Below are positions 1 to 5,608 of a stretch of DNA of 12,129 nt, one piece after another. This stretch comes from Streptomyces sp. WM4235 (GTDB lineage: Bacteria; Actinomycetota; Actinomycetes; Streptomycetales; Streptomycetaceae): the NCBI RefSeq assembly GCF_001279725.1, contig NZ_LGDE01000027.1, forward strand, positions 1-12,129. The letters are read 5' to 3'. The stretch's first letter is position 1; the number at the start of each line of letters is the position of its first letter. The translations under genes were made by a program, and so were the position numbers. The notes below the pieces were generated by a model, which ran no database searches, was not told the DNA's origin, and saw nothing but the letters and a program-made list of their open reading frames with translations.

Positions 1-7
1 GATAATC

Positions 8-169
8 ATGGTTCCCCTGCTTCTTGTTCTTCTGCTCGCTTTGATTCTTTTCGGTGCCGGTTTCGCGGTGAAGATCCTTTGGTGGGTCGCCATTGCGGTA
101 TTGGTGCTGTGGCTGGTCGGTTTCGTCGCTCGCCCCAAGGGGGGTAGCGGCCGCTGGTACCGCTGGTAG
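8..169 (+). CDS. Small hydrophobic membrane protein (53 aa)
   Basis: ATG at 8 opens a 53-residue protein made almost entirely of two hydrophobic stretches (about residues 3-20 and 24-41), with a short basic tail ending in GRWYRW. A glycine-rich turn (FGAGF) separates the two halves, suggesting a helical hairpin in the cytoplasmic membrane. Streptomyces genomes carry many near-identical proteins annotated only as 'hydrophobic protein', and length and sequence fit that family. Its biochemical role is unknown. No promoter can be judged because only 7 bases precede the start. It is followed after 44 bases by a strong hairpin terminator, so it is the last or only gene of its transcript. Family assignment is from memory of the sequence type; coding status is well supported. 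Confidence 0.85.
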   Translation: MVPLLLVLLLALILFGAGFAVKILWWVAIAVLVLWLVGFVARPKGGSGRWYRW

Positions 170-213
170 GAGCGGTACCGACGTACTGACGTCGGCGTAC
201 TGACGCGAGTCCT

Positions 214-248
214 GCGGGGCCCACCCCTTCCCCGGGGGTGGGCCCCGC
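214..248. terminator. Strong rho-independent-like hairpin, probably bidirectional
   Basis: A perfect 14 bp stem (214-227 with 235-248) closes a 7-base loop (228-234). The stem is almost all G and C. It lies between the end of the hydrophobic-protein gene (169, plus strand) and the end of the ATP-binding protein gene (363, minus strand), so it can end both converging transcripts. There is no clear U tract, as is common for actinobacterial terminators. Confidence 0.8.
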
Positions 249-362
249 CGTCGTGCCCGGTCCGGGCCCGGTTCTTGCCGGCGGTCGGCGTCGCGCCGTT
301 GCCGCCCGCGTCAGGAGGTGAACCGGCGTTACGAGGTGAACGCCCCGGCGGGGGAATCGGGT

Positions 363-836
363 TCAGGCGAGGCGTAGTTCGGCGTTGATGGTCTTGCCGT
401 TGAGATGAGTGCGAACGTCGACTCGTTGGGTGAGGCGTTTGATGAGTGGCCATCCGTAGCCGCCGGGGCGGTCGGGGGTGCCCGTGCGGGGCTGCGGGGT
501 GTGGGGGTTGGCGTCGGCGACGGACAGGAGGAGGGTGTCGTCGGCGATTTCGGTGTGGAACGCGGTGAGGCCGCCGCCGTGGCGGATCGCGTTGGTGACG
601 AGTTCGGAGGTGACGAGGAGGGTGTCGGCGGCGGTGACGCTGTCCAGGCTGATGCCCGCACGGCGCAGGAGCTCGCCGACCCTGGCGCGGGCCGCGGCGG
701 CGGTGGCCGGTACGCGAGCGGGGTCGGCCGTCGGTGGTGCCGGCGGGGGGGGAGCCGGGGTGGCGACGGTCATGTGACCGCGGGCCTCTTCGTATCCGGA
801 GCCGCGGCTGTCGTCGGCTTCTGTGGACGCGTTCAT
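363..836 (-). CDS. RsbW-like ATP-binding (HATPase_c_2) anti-sigma / serine kinase-type protein
   Basis: The 157-residue protein has the GHKL ATPase fold of RsbW/SpoIIAB-type serine kinases. The N box is SELVTNAIRHGGG (Asn82 for Mg-ATP), the G1 region is VADANPHTP (Asp108), and the G2 region is GGYGWPLIKRL (about 125-135). It ends in GKTINAELRLA, close to the usual GKTVWAEL-type end of Streptomyces members. By family knowledge such proteins bind a sigma factor or another target and phosphorylate a STAS antagonist; the partners here are not shown. The first 40 residues are acidic then Pro/Ala-rich and probably disordered. ATG 836 gives the full frame, but Met22 (ATG at 773) is a possible real start, as neither has a strong ribosome site. 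The STAS gene lies 78 bp upstream on the same strand, the expected partner. Confidence 0.88.
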   Translation of the reverse strand: MNASTEADDSRGSGYEEARGHMTVATPAPPPPAPPTADPARVPATAAAARARVGELLRRAGISLDSVTAADTLLVTSELVTNAIRHGGGLTAFHTEIADDTLLLSVADANPHTPQPRTGTPDRPGGYGWPLIKRLTQRVDVRTHLNGKTINAELRLA

Positions 837-860
837 ACCGTCATCGCCTGCCCACCGTCG

Positions 861-883
861 GGCGTGTCATGTGGTGACACGCC
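861..883. promoter_or_regulatory. Perfect 9 bp inverted repeat between STAS and ATP-binding genes
   Basis: GGCGTGTCA (861-869) and TGACACGCC (875-883) are exact inverted copies around a 5-base centre. The element sits in the 78 bp gap between the STAS gene and the downstream RsbW-like gene, about 25 bases before the latter's start. It could be an RNA hairpin (attenuator, processing or stability element that sets the antagonist:kinase ratio) or an operator for a separate promoter. There is no U tract to make it a clear terminator. Confidence 0.55.
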
Positions 884-914
884 GGTTCGGGCAGGGGATG
901 CGCACGCCGTGGGC

Positions 915-1265
915 TCAGCATGTCATCGCGGTCTCCAGGGAGTCCGTCATGCGGAACGCGGGTCCGGATCCGGTCACCTCGAACAGTCGGCGGATCGCCA
1001 CCTGTAGCGGGCCCGCGAGAACGAGAACCACTCCCGCCGCCATGTGAGCCTTCCGTGCGTCGAACAGTGCGTGGAGGACGGAGGAGTCCGCGAATTCCGC
1101 TTGGGACAGGTCGATCACCGTGCGGGAAGCGCCGTGTGCCGCTGCCTCGACGAGAGCCCGAGCCAGATCCGGCGCGCTCTCCCCGTCGAGATCGCCGCGC
1201 AGGCGGACGACGGTCGTGCCTTCGTGCGTGGTCGTGGTGACCACCGCTTCGTCTCCGTTCACCAC
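915..1265 (-). CDS. STAS-domain anti-sigma factor antagonist (SpoIIAA/RsbV-like)
   Basis: The 116-residue protein is a single STAS domain. An N-terminal strand pair (TTVVRLRGDLDGESAPDL, about 17-34) is followed by the phospho-acceptor loop VIDLSQAEFADSSVLHAL (about 50-67). By comparison with SpoIIAA (DSSGL), Ser62 is the likely residue phosphorylated by an RsbW-type kinase; the usual Gly after it is Val63 here. In the unphosphorylated state such proteins bind the kinase and free its target. The start is GTG at 1265: an AGGA lies 7 bases upstream and an in-frame stop is just above it, and a second GTG follows directly. The RsbW-like gene is the next gene downstream on the same strand, so the two probably form one unit. 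Confidence 0.87.
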   Translation of the reverse strand: MVNGDEAVVTTTTHEGTTVVRLRGDLDGESAPDLARALVEAAAHGASRTVIDLSQAEFADSSVLHALFDARKAHMAAGVVLVLAGPLQVAIRRLFEVTGSGPAFRMTDSLETAMTC

Positions 1266-1356
1266 GCCATGGTCCTACATGGCGAACGGCCGGACCGGCC
1301 CGGGTCCCGTACGACCCCCGAGCCCGCTCCCGAGTCCGGATCAGCCGGTCACGCGG

Positions 1357-1545
1357 TCACGCGTCCGCCTCGCCCGTACCCTGCACGATCTGCTCCTGCG
1401 TGATGACCTGGATCTCGTTGGTGAGCTCGTTGCGAATCCGGTACACCGCATGTGGTCCCAGATCGCGTACCTCCTCGACACGGCCGTGGTGTCGGCCCTC
1501 TCGGCCGTCGCGGTAGCCCACCCGGTCGTTCTTTTCGAGCGCCAT
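1357..1545 (-). CDS. Small conserved-type protein of unknown function (62 aa)
   Basis: ATG 1545 is preceded by an almost ideal ribosome site (AGGAGGAG, 1549-1556), which fixes the start. The protein is charged and rich in Arg, Glu and Gly. Its body alternates polar and hydrophobic residues (NDRVGYRDGREGR, then YRIRNEL and EIQVITQEQIV), which suggests a small all-beta SH3/Tudor-like barrel, resembling in pattern the DUF2945/KOW-type small proteins. That likeness is weak and only inferred. There is no signal peptide or membrane segment, so it should be cytoplasmic. It is followed after 91 bp by the STAS gene on the same strand. Its stop codon lies inside an 8 bp tandem duplication (cggtcacg, 1346-1361). 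Confidence 0.75.
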   Translation of the reverse strand: MALEKNDRVGYRDGREGRHHGRVEEVRDLGPHAVYRIRNELTNEIQVITQEQIVQGTGEADA

Positions 1546-1686
1546 GTTCTCCTCCTGGAGCGCCCGTCCCGCCCGCGAACGCTCTGGCGGCGCAAACGGG
1601 GGTACGGGTTCCGCTACGGCTGCGTCTTCCCTTTCGGCAAGCCCCCATGCCGACCGTCGTCGCCAGATGGTCGCGGCAGGCACGCC

Positions 1687-1713
1687 GTTAACGGCGTTAA
1701 CGGCGTTAACGCC
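1687..1713. repeat. 9 bp tandem repeat GTTAACGGC x3, with a second 9 bp pair nearby
   Basis: Three contiguous 9 bp units (1687-1695, 1696-1704, 1705-1713; the last ends GCC) each contain the palindrome GTTAAC. A separate pair of 9 bp units, GGCGGTCAC, follows at 1734-1751. Both lie in the 310 bp gap (1546-1855) between two divergent genes. Apart from these repeats and the hairpin at 1804-1844, no gene was seen in the gap. The open frames crossing it contain short repeated peptide runs that simply reflect the DNA repeats. Confidence 0.85.
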
Positions 1714-1803
1714 GGCCACGGCTGGTGCGGAGCGGCGGTCACGGCGGTCACGGCAGGGGCGGAGCCCACCCGGGAGGCTGACGTCGCAGGGCCTTGTGGG
1801 CGC

Positions 1804-1844
1804 ACCCGCCCGCCCGCCGTCGGGGGTGTCGGGCGAGGGCGGGT
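1804..1844. promoter_or_regulatory. GC-rich inverted repeat in the leader of the DUF2231 gene
   Basis: ACCCGCCC (1804-1811) is an exact inverted copy of GGGCGGGT (1837-1844), and an inner pair CGCCCG/CGGGCG (1811-1816, 1830-1835) offers a competing stem. The structure ends one base before the likely ribosome site AGGTG (1845-1849). If transcribed, it could affect translation of the following gene or act as an attenuator. It may also just be GC-rich background. Confidence 0.4.
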
Positions 1845-1855
1845 AGGTGCTACGT

Positions 1856-2434
1856 ATGGACACACACACCTCCGACCTTCCCGTCCCTCCCGGCCGCTCC
1901 GTCCTGGGGACTGCGTCGACGTGGTGGCTGACGGCATTGGACCGCATCGAGCACTCGACACAGGCGGACCCGGCCGTGCGGGCCCTACAGAAGGCGATCC
2001 GCTCGCTGCCCCTGGGCGGGGCACGTGATCTTCTGCGCGGCCGGGCGCTGGGCCATCCGGTCCATCCCGTTCTGGTGCAGGTGCCCATCGGCTGCTGGCT
2101 GTCGGCCGCCGTCCTGGACTTCGTACCGGGAGCTCAGTGCGGGGCAACCGTCCTCACGGCGGTGGGCCTGGCCGGCGTGGCCCCGGCGGCCGTGGCGGGC
2201 TGGGTCGACTGGGCCGACCTCCCACCCGAGCAGGCCCGGGTGGGACTCGCTCACGCGGCCTCCAACGCCGTCGCGGTCACCTGCTACGCCATCGCCCTCA
2301 CAAACCGGCTGAGTGGCCGGCGGGCGAAGGGTCGACTGTGGTCGGTGGCAGGGCTGACGGCTGTCGCCGTCACCGGCGCGCTCGGCGGCCACGTGGCCTA
2401 CCGCCAGGCGGTCGGAGCGTACCCGGCGGGCTAG
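1856..2434 (+). CDS. DUF2231-type membrane protein
   Basis: The 192-residue protein has a soluble N-terminal third with amphipathic helices and then about four membrane segments (roughly 74-91, 97-114, 132-148, 163-180). Features matching DUF2231 proteins are HPVHPVLVQVPIGCW (from residue 67), GWVDW (115-119), a conserved HAASN, and the C-terminal GGHVAYRQAVGA. In other members the conserved histidines have been suggested to bind a cofactor or metal, but the function is unknown. ATG 1856 is chosen because AGGTG lies 6 bases upstream; GTG 1847, three codons earlier in frame, is the alternative. It is followed after 43 bases by another plus-strand gene, so co-transcription is likely. DUF2231 proteins are often stress-associated in actinobacteria, which would fit the nearby partner-switching genes (inference). 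Confidence 0.87.
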   Translation: MDTHTSDLPVPPGRSVLGTASTWWLTALDRIEHSTQADPAVRALQKAIRSLPLGGARDLLRGRALGHPVHPVLVQVPIGCWLSAAVLDFVPGAQCGATVLTAVGLAGVAPAAVAGWVDWADLPPEQARVGLAHAASNAVAVTCYAIALTNRLSGRRAKGRLWSVAGLTAVAVTGALGGHVAYRQAVGAYPAG

Positions 2435-2477
2435 CCCATGGTGGTTGCCGCGTGCCCGGTGTGGGCAACCGGTTCCT

Positions 2478-2789
2478 GTGACTCGGAAACCCCCGCCGGA
2501 CACCACCCCGGACGGTCATCACGTCGTCATCGGCGGACGTCGCTGGCGCGCCACCGACCCGGCCATCCCCGATGACGTCAGCGCCCGCCTGCGCGTCCAC
2601 CTGATGGCTGCCCGGCGGGCCGTCGGCGTCGCGCTTCGCGCCCACGATTCCGAGGCCGAGCGTGCGGCCCGGGACAGGGTTCAGTCGGCGAAGGTGGCGC
2701 TGGGGGAGCGCGGTACCCCATGGTGGGAGCAGAGCCCCGAGGAACGGCGTACGCGCTGGCAGGACGGCCTGGCCGCGTTGGACGCCTAG
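2478..2789 (+). CDS. Small charged protein of the type annotated 'biopolymer transporter Tol'
   Basis: The 103-residue protein starts MTRKPPPDTTPDG and carries GGRRWRATDPAIPDD, a helical Ala/Arg-rich middle (about 45-78), and the block GERGTPWWEQSPEERRTRW before the end. This layout matches a common actinobacterial family of about 100 residues that databases often label 'biopolymer transporter Tol'. Nothing in the sequence (no membrane segment, no TolB propeller) supports a transport role, so I treat the name as a label only. GTG 2478 is chosen because family members begin close to RKPPPD; an in-frame TTG at 2445 would add 11 residues. The ribosome site is weak, consistent with coupling to the DUF2231 gene 43 bases upstream. 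Confidence 0.8.
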   Translation: MTRKPPPDTTPDGHHVVIGGRRWRATDPAIPDDVSARLRVHLMAARRAVGVALRAHDSEAERAARDRVQSAKVALGERGTPWWEQSPEERRTRWQDGLAALDA

Positions 2790-2797
2790 GAAGCGAC

Positions 2798-2872
2798 GTG
2801 CAGTGGACGCCGCCCGACGAGGAGGTCTTTCGCTTCTCCATCGATGAGATCCGAGAGGTCGGCCGGTCATGA
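2798..2872 (+). CDS. Possible 24-residue small ORF or gene remnant
   Basis: GTG 2798 is preceded by AGGAAG (2788-2793) at good spacing and opens 24 codons, read as MQWTPPDEEVFRFSIDEIRE plus four more residues. Third positions are mostly G or C, as in real genes here. The stop lies inside the first unit of an 8 bp tandem repeat, so the repeat may mark a truncation. It could be a small protein translated after the preceding gene, a leftover N-terminus, or chance. I do not recognise it. Confidence 0.25.
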   Translation: MQWTPPDEEVFRFSIDEIREVGRS

Positions 2873-2888
2873 GGTCATGAGGTCATGA
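2865..2888. repeat. 8 bp tandem repeat GGTCATGA x3
   Basis: Three exact contiguous copies of GGTCATGA fill 2865-2888. Each unit contains the palindrome TCATGA, so it gives stops on both strands. It lies just beyond the 3' end of the broken MocR gene (ends at 2902, minus strand) and overlaps the stop of the small ORF before it. Confidence 0.9.
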
Positions 2889-2901
2889 CCGTTCGTCGCG
2901 C

Positions 2902-4316
2902 TCATGCGATGGGTGCGGGGGTGTGCGTTCCGGTGGCGCCGTGGAGGAGCGCCTGTTCTGCCCGTGCGAGTCTGCGGATCCCCTGGACCAGTTGATCCGG
3001 AGGGAGCGTGTACGGCAGGCGGATGTTGCGTTCGAAGGCGCCTCCGACCCCGAAACGCGGTCCGGCCGCGATCGTCACCCCGTGGTCGGGCGCCACGGCC
3101 GCGAGCCGTGAGCTGATGGGTTCACGGAACGTCGCCCAGAGCGTCACACCCCCGACTGGTTGCAGGGTGTGGACGTCCGGCAGGTACTCGGTGAGTGCCT
3201 GCCGCAGGGTGTCACGCTGCGACCTGAGGTGTTGGAGCGCGTCGGATCGCCGGGTCTGATGCTCGTTCAGAAGGGTTGCCGTGGCGAGCTGTTCGACGAC
3301 AGGGGTGCCGAGGTCCGTGGTGGGACGGGCTTGTGCGACGCGTTCCAGGAGAGGGGGCACCGCGCGAATCCAACCTGTGCGCAGGCCGCCCCAGACGCTC
3401 TTGGACACCGATCCGACACTGATGGCTGTCGGCATGTGCAAGGCCAGGGGTTCCGGGCTCGGAACGTCCAGGGCAGATCGGTCATGGTCTCGTCGACGAT
3501 GGTGGGGCACGCGAGCCTGAGCCGTTGGCGCACGCTCGTGGACATGCACATCCCGGTCGGGTTGTGGAAGTCGGGGATCAGGTACGCCAGGTTCGCGGCT
3601 CGCCCCGCCGCTTGGAGTTGCTCGGTGTCCCAGCCGGCAGCGTCCATGGCAGAGCCCGCGGAAGAGCCCACGGCGACGGGCAGGAGACGGGCGCGCGCTT
3701 CGGTGAAGGTGGTGATGGCGTGCGGGTAGGTCGGATGGTCGATGAGGACCGTGTCGCGCGGCGACAGAAGCACGCGGGTCAGGAGCGCCAGTGCGTGCTG
3801 CGCGCCGTTGGTGATCAGGATGTGATCGGGCCGGGTGGGCAATCCTCGCCGTTGGTACCACTCGGCGACCGCTTCGCGTAGTTCCGCGGTGCCGTGGCGG
3901 TCGTAGCCGTGCCGCTCGAAATGTCGTGGCAGCTGTTCGAGAGCCGTCGCGAACGCGGCGTGGAGGATTTCGACGGGCGCGGCCGGCGCGGCGAAGGACA
4001 GGTCGATGGTCTCCGCGTCCGTGCGGACCGGTTGCCGGGGCGCGGTGTCGCCGGGCAGCCGCACCGTCGCCCTGGTACGGGCCCGAGTGGCGAGGTATCC
4101 GTGCTCGACCAGTGTGCGGAACGCGGCACCGACGGTGGTCCTGCTGGTGCCGAGCACGGTCCCCAGGTCACGCTCACTCGGCAGGGCCGCTCCGAGGGAG
4201 ATGCGTCCGTCCAGGATGAGCAGACGCAGTCTGTCGGAGAGACGTTGATGCGCCGGACCGGGCCCCTCCTGCCACGTCCCCAACATCCGTGCCACCGCGT
4301 GCGAGCTGATCTTCAC
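2902..4316 (-). pseudogene. MocR-family regulator (GntR HTH + aminotransferase class I/II), frameshifted
   Basis: Read in two frames this is one complete MocR protein of about 471 residues. Residues about 20-88 form a GntR winged helix (LPSERDLGTVLGTSRTTVGA). From about 110 an aminotransferase fold follows, with GYDRHGTAELREAV, ITNGAQHAL, DHPTYPHA, PDFHNPTGM (Asn252) and IVDETMTDL (Asp275). Just after Leu281 the frame breaks (about 3471-3476). The second frame resumes with ALDVPSPEPLALHMP and carries SVGSVSKS, whose Lys should bind PLP, and continues to the stop at 2902. The span of 1415 bases is one short of a multiple of three, which fits loss of a single base. In the first frame the product would be 349 residues, scrambled after 281 and without the PLP lysine. 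GTG 4316 is the start; no ribosome site is seen, and a TATGCT 6 bases upstream could give a leaderless mRNA. It faces a yczE-like gene, as YczR-type MocR regulators do. A sequencing error is possible. Confidence 0.88.
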
Positions 4317-4324
4317 TCGACCAG

Positions 4325-4343
4325 CATAGTCAATCTGGCTATG
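4325..4343. promoter_or_regulatory. Candidate operator: 19 bp imperfect palindrome between mocR and yczE-like genes
   Basis: CATAGTCAATCTGGCTATG is symmetric at seven of nine base pairs around its centre (outer arms CATAG/CTATG perfect). It lies in the 61 bp between the divergent MocR gene and the yczE-like gene. A possible yczE-side promoter, TCGACC (4317-4322) and TATGGA (4340-4345) with a 17 bp spacer, overlaps it. MocR regulators usually bind next to their own gene and control the divergent neighbour, so this is the natural target site. Function is inferred. Confidence 0.6.
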
Positions 4344-4377
4344 GAACCCAGGGCCAGATGCCCCGGAGACTCACCGC

Positions 4378-5088
4378 ATGGCACCTCCCGCCCCCACGGC
4401 ACACACCTCCGCCCCGGCTCCCCACCACCCGCCCGTGCTCCCGCGCATGAACGCGTTCGCCCAGGTCCGGGCAGCCCGGAAAGCGCGTCGCATCCCGCAA
4501 CTCCTGTTCGGCTTGGCGGGGTACGGGGCCGCCGTCATGCTGCTCGTCCAGTCCGGGCTCGGCGCGGCCGGTTGGAACGTGCTCACGGAGGGGATGGCCA
4601 AGTCCCTTGGCATCTCGTTCGGTTGGGCGACCAACCTGATCTCACTGCTTGTGCTTCTCGCCTGGATCCCCCTGCGAGAACCGCCCGGGCTGGGCACGCT
4701 CCTCAACGTGGCGATCGTCGGGTTCGCCGCCGATGCCACCGCGACTGTGCTCCCCCATCCCCAGGGATCACTCACCCGGATCGGATACCTCGTCCTCGGC
4801 CTGGTCGCACTGGCATTCTTCGACGCGCTCTACCTCGGCGCGCAGTTCGGCTCGGGACCACGCGACGGCATCATGACCGGACTCGTTCGACTCACCCACC
4901 TGCCTCTCGCCGTGGTTCGCACCGGCATCGAGGTCACCGTCGCCGGCGCCGGCTGGCTTCTGGGTGGAACGCTCGGCATCGGAACCGTGCTGATCGCACT
5001 GTGCATGGGGCCTCTGGTCGGCTGCTTCCTTCCGCTGGTGGCCGTTCGCCTTCCCGAGGCTTCCGCACCCGCACGGCGCAGCCGATGA
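4378..5088 (+). CDS. YczE-like integral membrane protein
   Basis: The 236-residue protein has a Pro/Ala-rich, probably disordered first 24 residues, a basic stretch (RAARKARR) and five or six membrane segments (roughly 40-60, 80-98, 107-125, 133-155, 175-195, 199-225). Two features fit the YczE/YitT-related family: LFGLAGYGAAVMLLVQSGLG with GWNVLTEGMAKS, and the loop LGAQFGSGPRDGIMTGLVR (about 153-171). Bacillus YczE influences production of a non-ribosomal peptide, but the molecular role of the family is unknown. ATG 4378 has GGAG 9 bases upstream; Met24 lacks a ribosome site. Together with the divergent MocR gene it forms the actinobacterial yczR-yczE arrangement known from comparative genomics of PLP-dependent regulators. 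With the regulator frameshifted, expression may be uncontrolled or off. Confidence 0.85.
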   Translation: MAPPAPTAHTSAPAPHHPPVLPRMNAFAQVRAARKARRIPQLLFGLAGYGAAVMLLVQSGLGAAGWNVLTEGMAKSLGISFGWATNLISLLVLLAWIPLREPPGLGTLLNVAIVGFAADATATVLPHPQGSLTRIGYLVLGLVALAFFDALYLGAQFGSGPRDGIMTGLVRLTHLPLAVVRTGIEVTVAGAGWLLGGTLGIGTVLIALCMGPLVGCFLPLVAVRLPEASAPARRSR

Positions 5089-5122
5089 ACCTCCACTCGT
5101 TGTCCTCGTCTCCTGCCGGAGC

Positions 5123-5223
5123 GCGTGGCCCCGCCCGGCGCGTGGCCCCGCCCGGCGCGTGGCCCCGCTCAGCTCGTGGCCCCGCTCAGCTCGTAGCCTC
5201 GTACGGCTCGCGGCTCGTACGGC
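5123..5223. repeat. 17 bp minisatellite-like array, about six units, decaying left to right
   Basis: Contiguous units start at 5123, 5140, 5157, 5174, 5191 and 5208. Units 1 and 2 are identical (GCGTGGCCCCGCCCGGC). Units 3 and 4 share GTGGCCCCGCTCAGC. Unit 5 is more changed, and unit 6 resembles it but has 16 bases. The array fills the start of the gap after the yczE-like gene (5089-5269), in which no gene or clear terminator was seen. Confidence 0.88.
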
Positions 5224-5269
5224 TCGTCGACCTCGATCGCATCGCGACACGTACCCGGAAGGAGCGGTC

Positions 5270-5608
5270 ATGAGTCCGCACAACTCACCCCGCCACCTGC
5301 GTGAGTTGCAGTTCAGCGGGCTCGCGAGGTCCGCGCTGCTGGACCGCCCCTGCGCGCCGCCCGTCGAGCACTTCCCCCGCCGTGTCTCGTCGCCGGCGAG
5401 CCTGTCGGGCCCGTCAAGCCCTCACCCGTCAGGCCGTAAGGCCCATCAGGCCCATCAGGTCGGCCCGGTCGGCCCGGTCCGTCAGGGTGACGCCGGGGAG
5501 GGCGTCAGCGCTGGCGAAGGCGTGAGCGCGGTCGCGGGAGGCGAGGTGGCGGCGGACGGGGTGCTGTCACCGTCCACGCACGTCAGCGACATGACGATCA
5601 GCGGCTGA
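5270..5608 (+). CDS. Hypothetical small protein, possibly decayed at its 3' end
   Basis: ATG 5270 has a near-ideal ribosome site (AAGGAG, 5259-5264), and the first 45 codons have strongly G/C third positions, both signs of a true gene start. The 112-residue product begins MSPHNSPRHLRELQFSGLAR, contains one Cys (about residue 28), and has no membrane segment or signal peptide. I do not recognise it. From about residue 57 the protein is encoded by in-register 9 bp tandem repeats. The last 127 bases run antisense over the end of the lipoprotein gene, sharing its wobble positions, so GC bias there is not independent support. The gene may be real and short, or a 5' fragment whose end was replaced by repeat DNA. 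Confidence 0.4.
   Translation: MSPHNSPRHLRELQFSGLARSALLDRPCAPPVEHFPRRVSSPASLSGPSSPHPSGRKAHQAHQVGPVGPVRQGDAGEGVSAGEGVSAVAGGEVAADGVLSPSTHVSDMTISG
5440..5484. repeat. Composite 9 bp tandem array, five units in register
   Basis: Consecutive 9 bp units read GGCCCATCA, GGCCCATCA, GGTCGGCCC, GGTCGGCCC and GGTCCGTCA. Two different unit types are each duplicated in the same register, and the last unit holds the stop codon of the minus-strand lipoprotein gene (5482-5484). The neighbouring coding end of that gene is also repetitive (TPSPALTPSPASP tail). Confidence 0.85.

Noticed and set aside
316..378. 19-codon ORF GTG 319-378 behind AGGAG
   Set aside because: The ribosome site abuts the GTG with no spacing, and the frame runs into the end of the minus-strand ATPase gene; most likely chance.
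1824..1846. Stress-sigma (SigB-type, GnnT-n14-16-GGGTAY) promoter before the DUF2231 gene
   Set aside because: GGGTAG breaks the final pyrimidine, the spacer is 13, and the resulting transcript would start after the ribosome site.
1120..2028. 302-residue open frame on the plus strand
   Set aside because: It crosses three well supported genes and the 9 bp repeats; its repeated VNGVNGVN run is only the translated repeat.
3471..3479. Programmed -1 frameshift in the MocR gene
   Set aside because: No slippery heptamer or clear downstream structure was seen, and MocR proteins are not known to need one; a one-base deletion is simpler.
3894..5273. 459-residue open frame on the plus strand
   Set aside because: It spans the antisense of the MocR gene, the divergent gap, the yczE-like gene in another frame and the 17 bp repeats; composition is Arg/Pro/His-rich and no domain is seen.
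5123..5484. CRISPR array
   Set aside because: Units are contiguous with no unique spacers, are only 9 to 17 bp long, and no cas gene is present.
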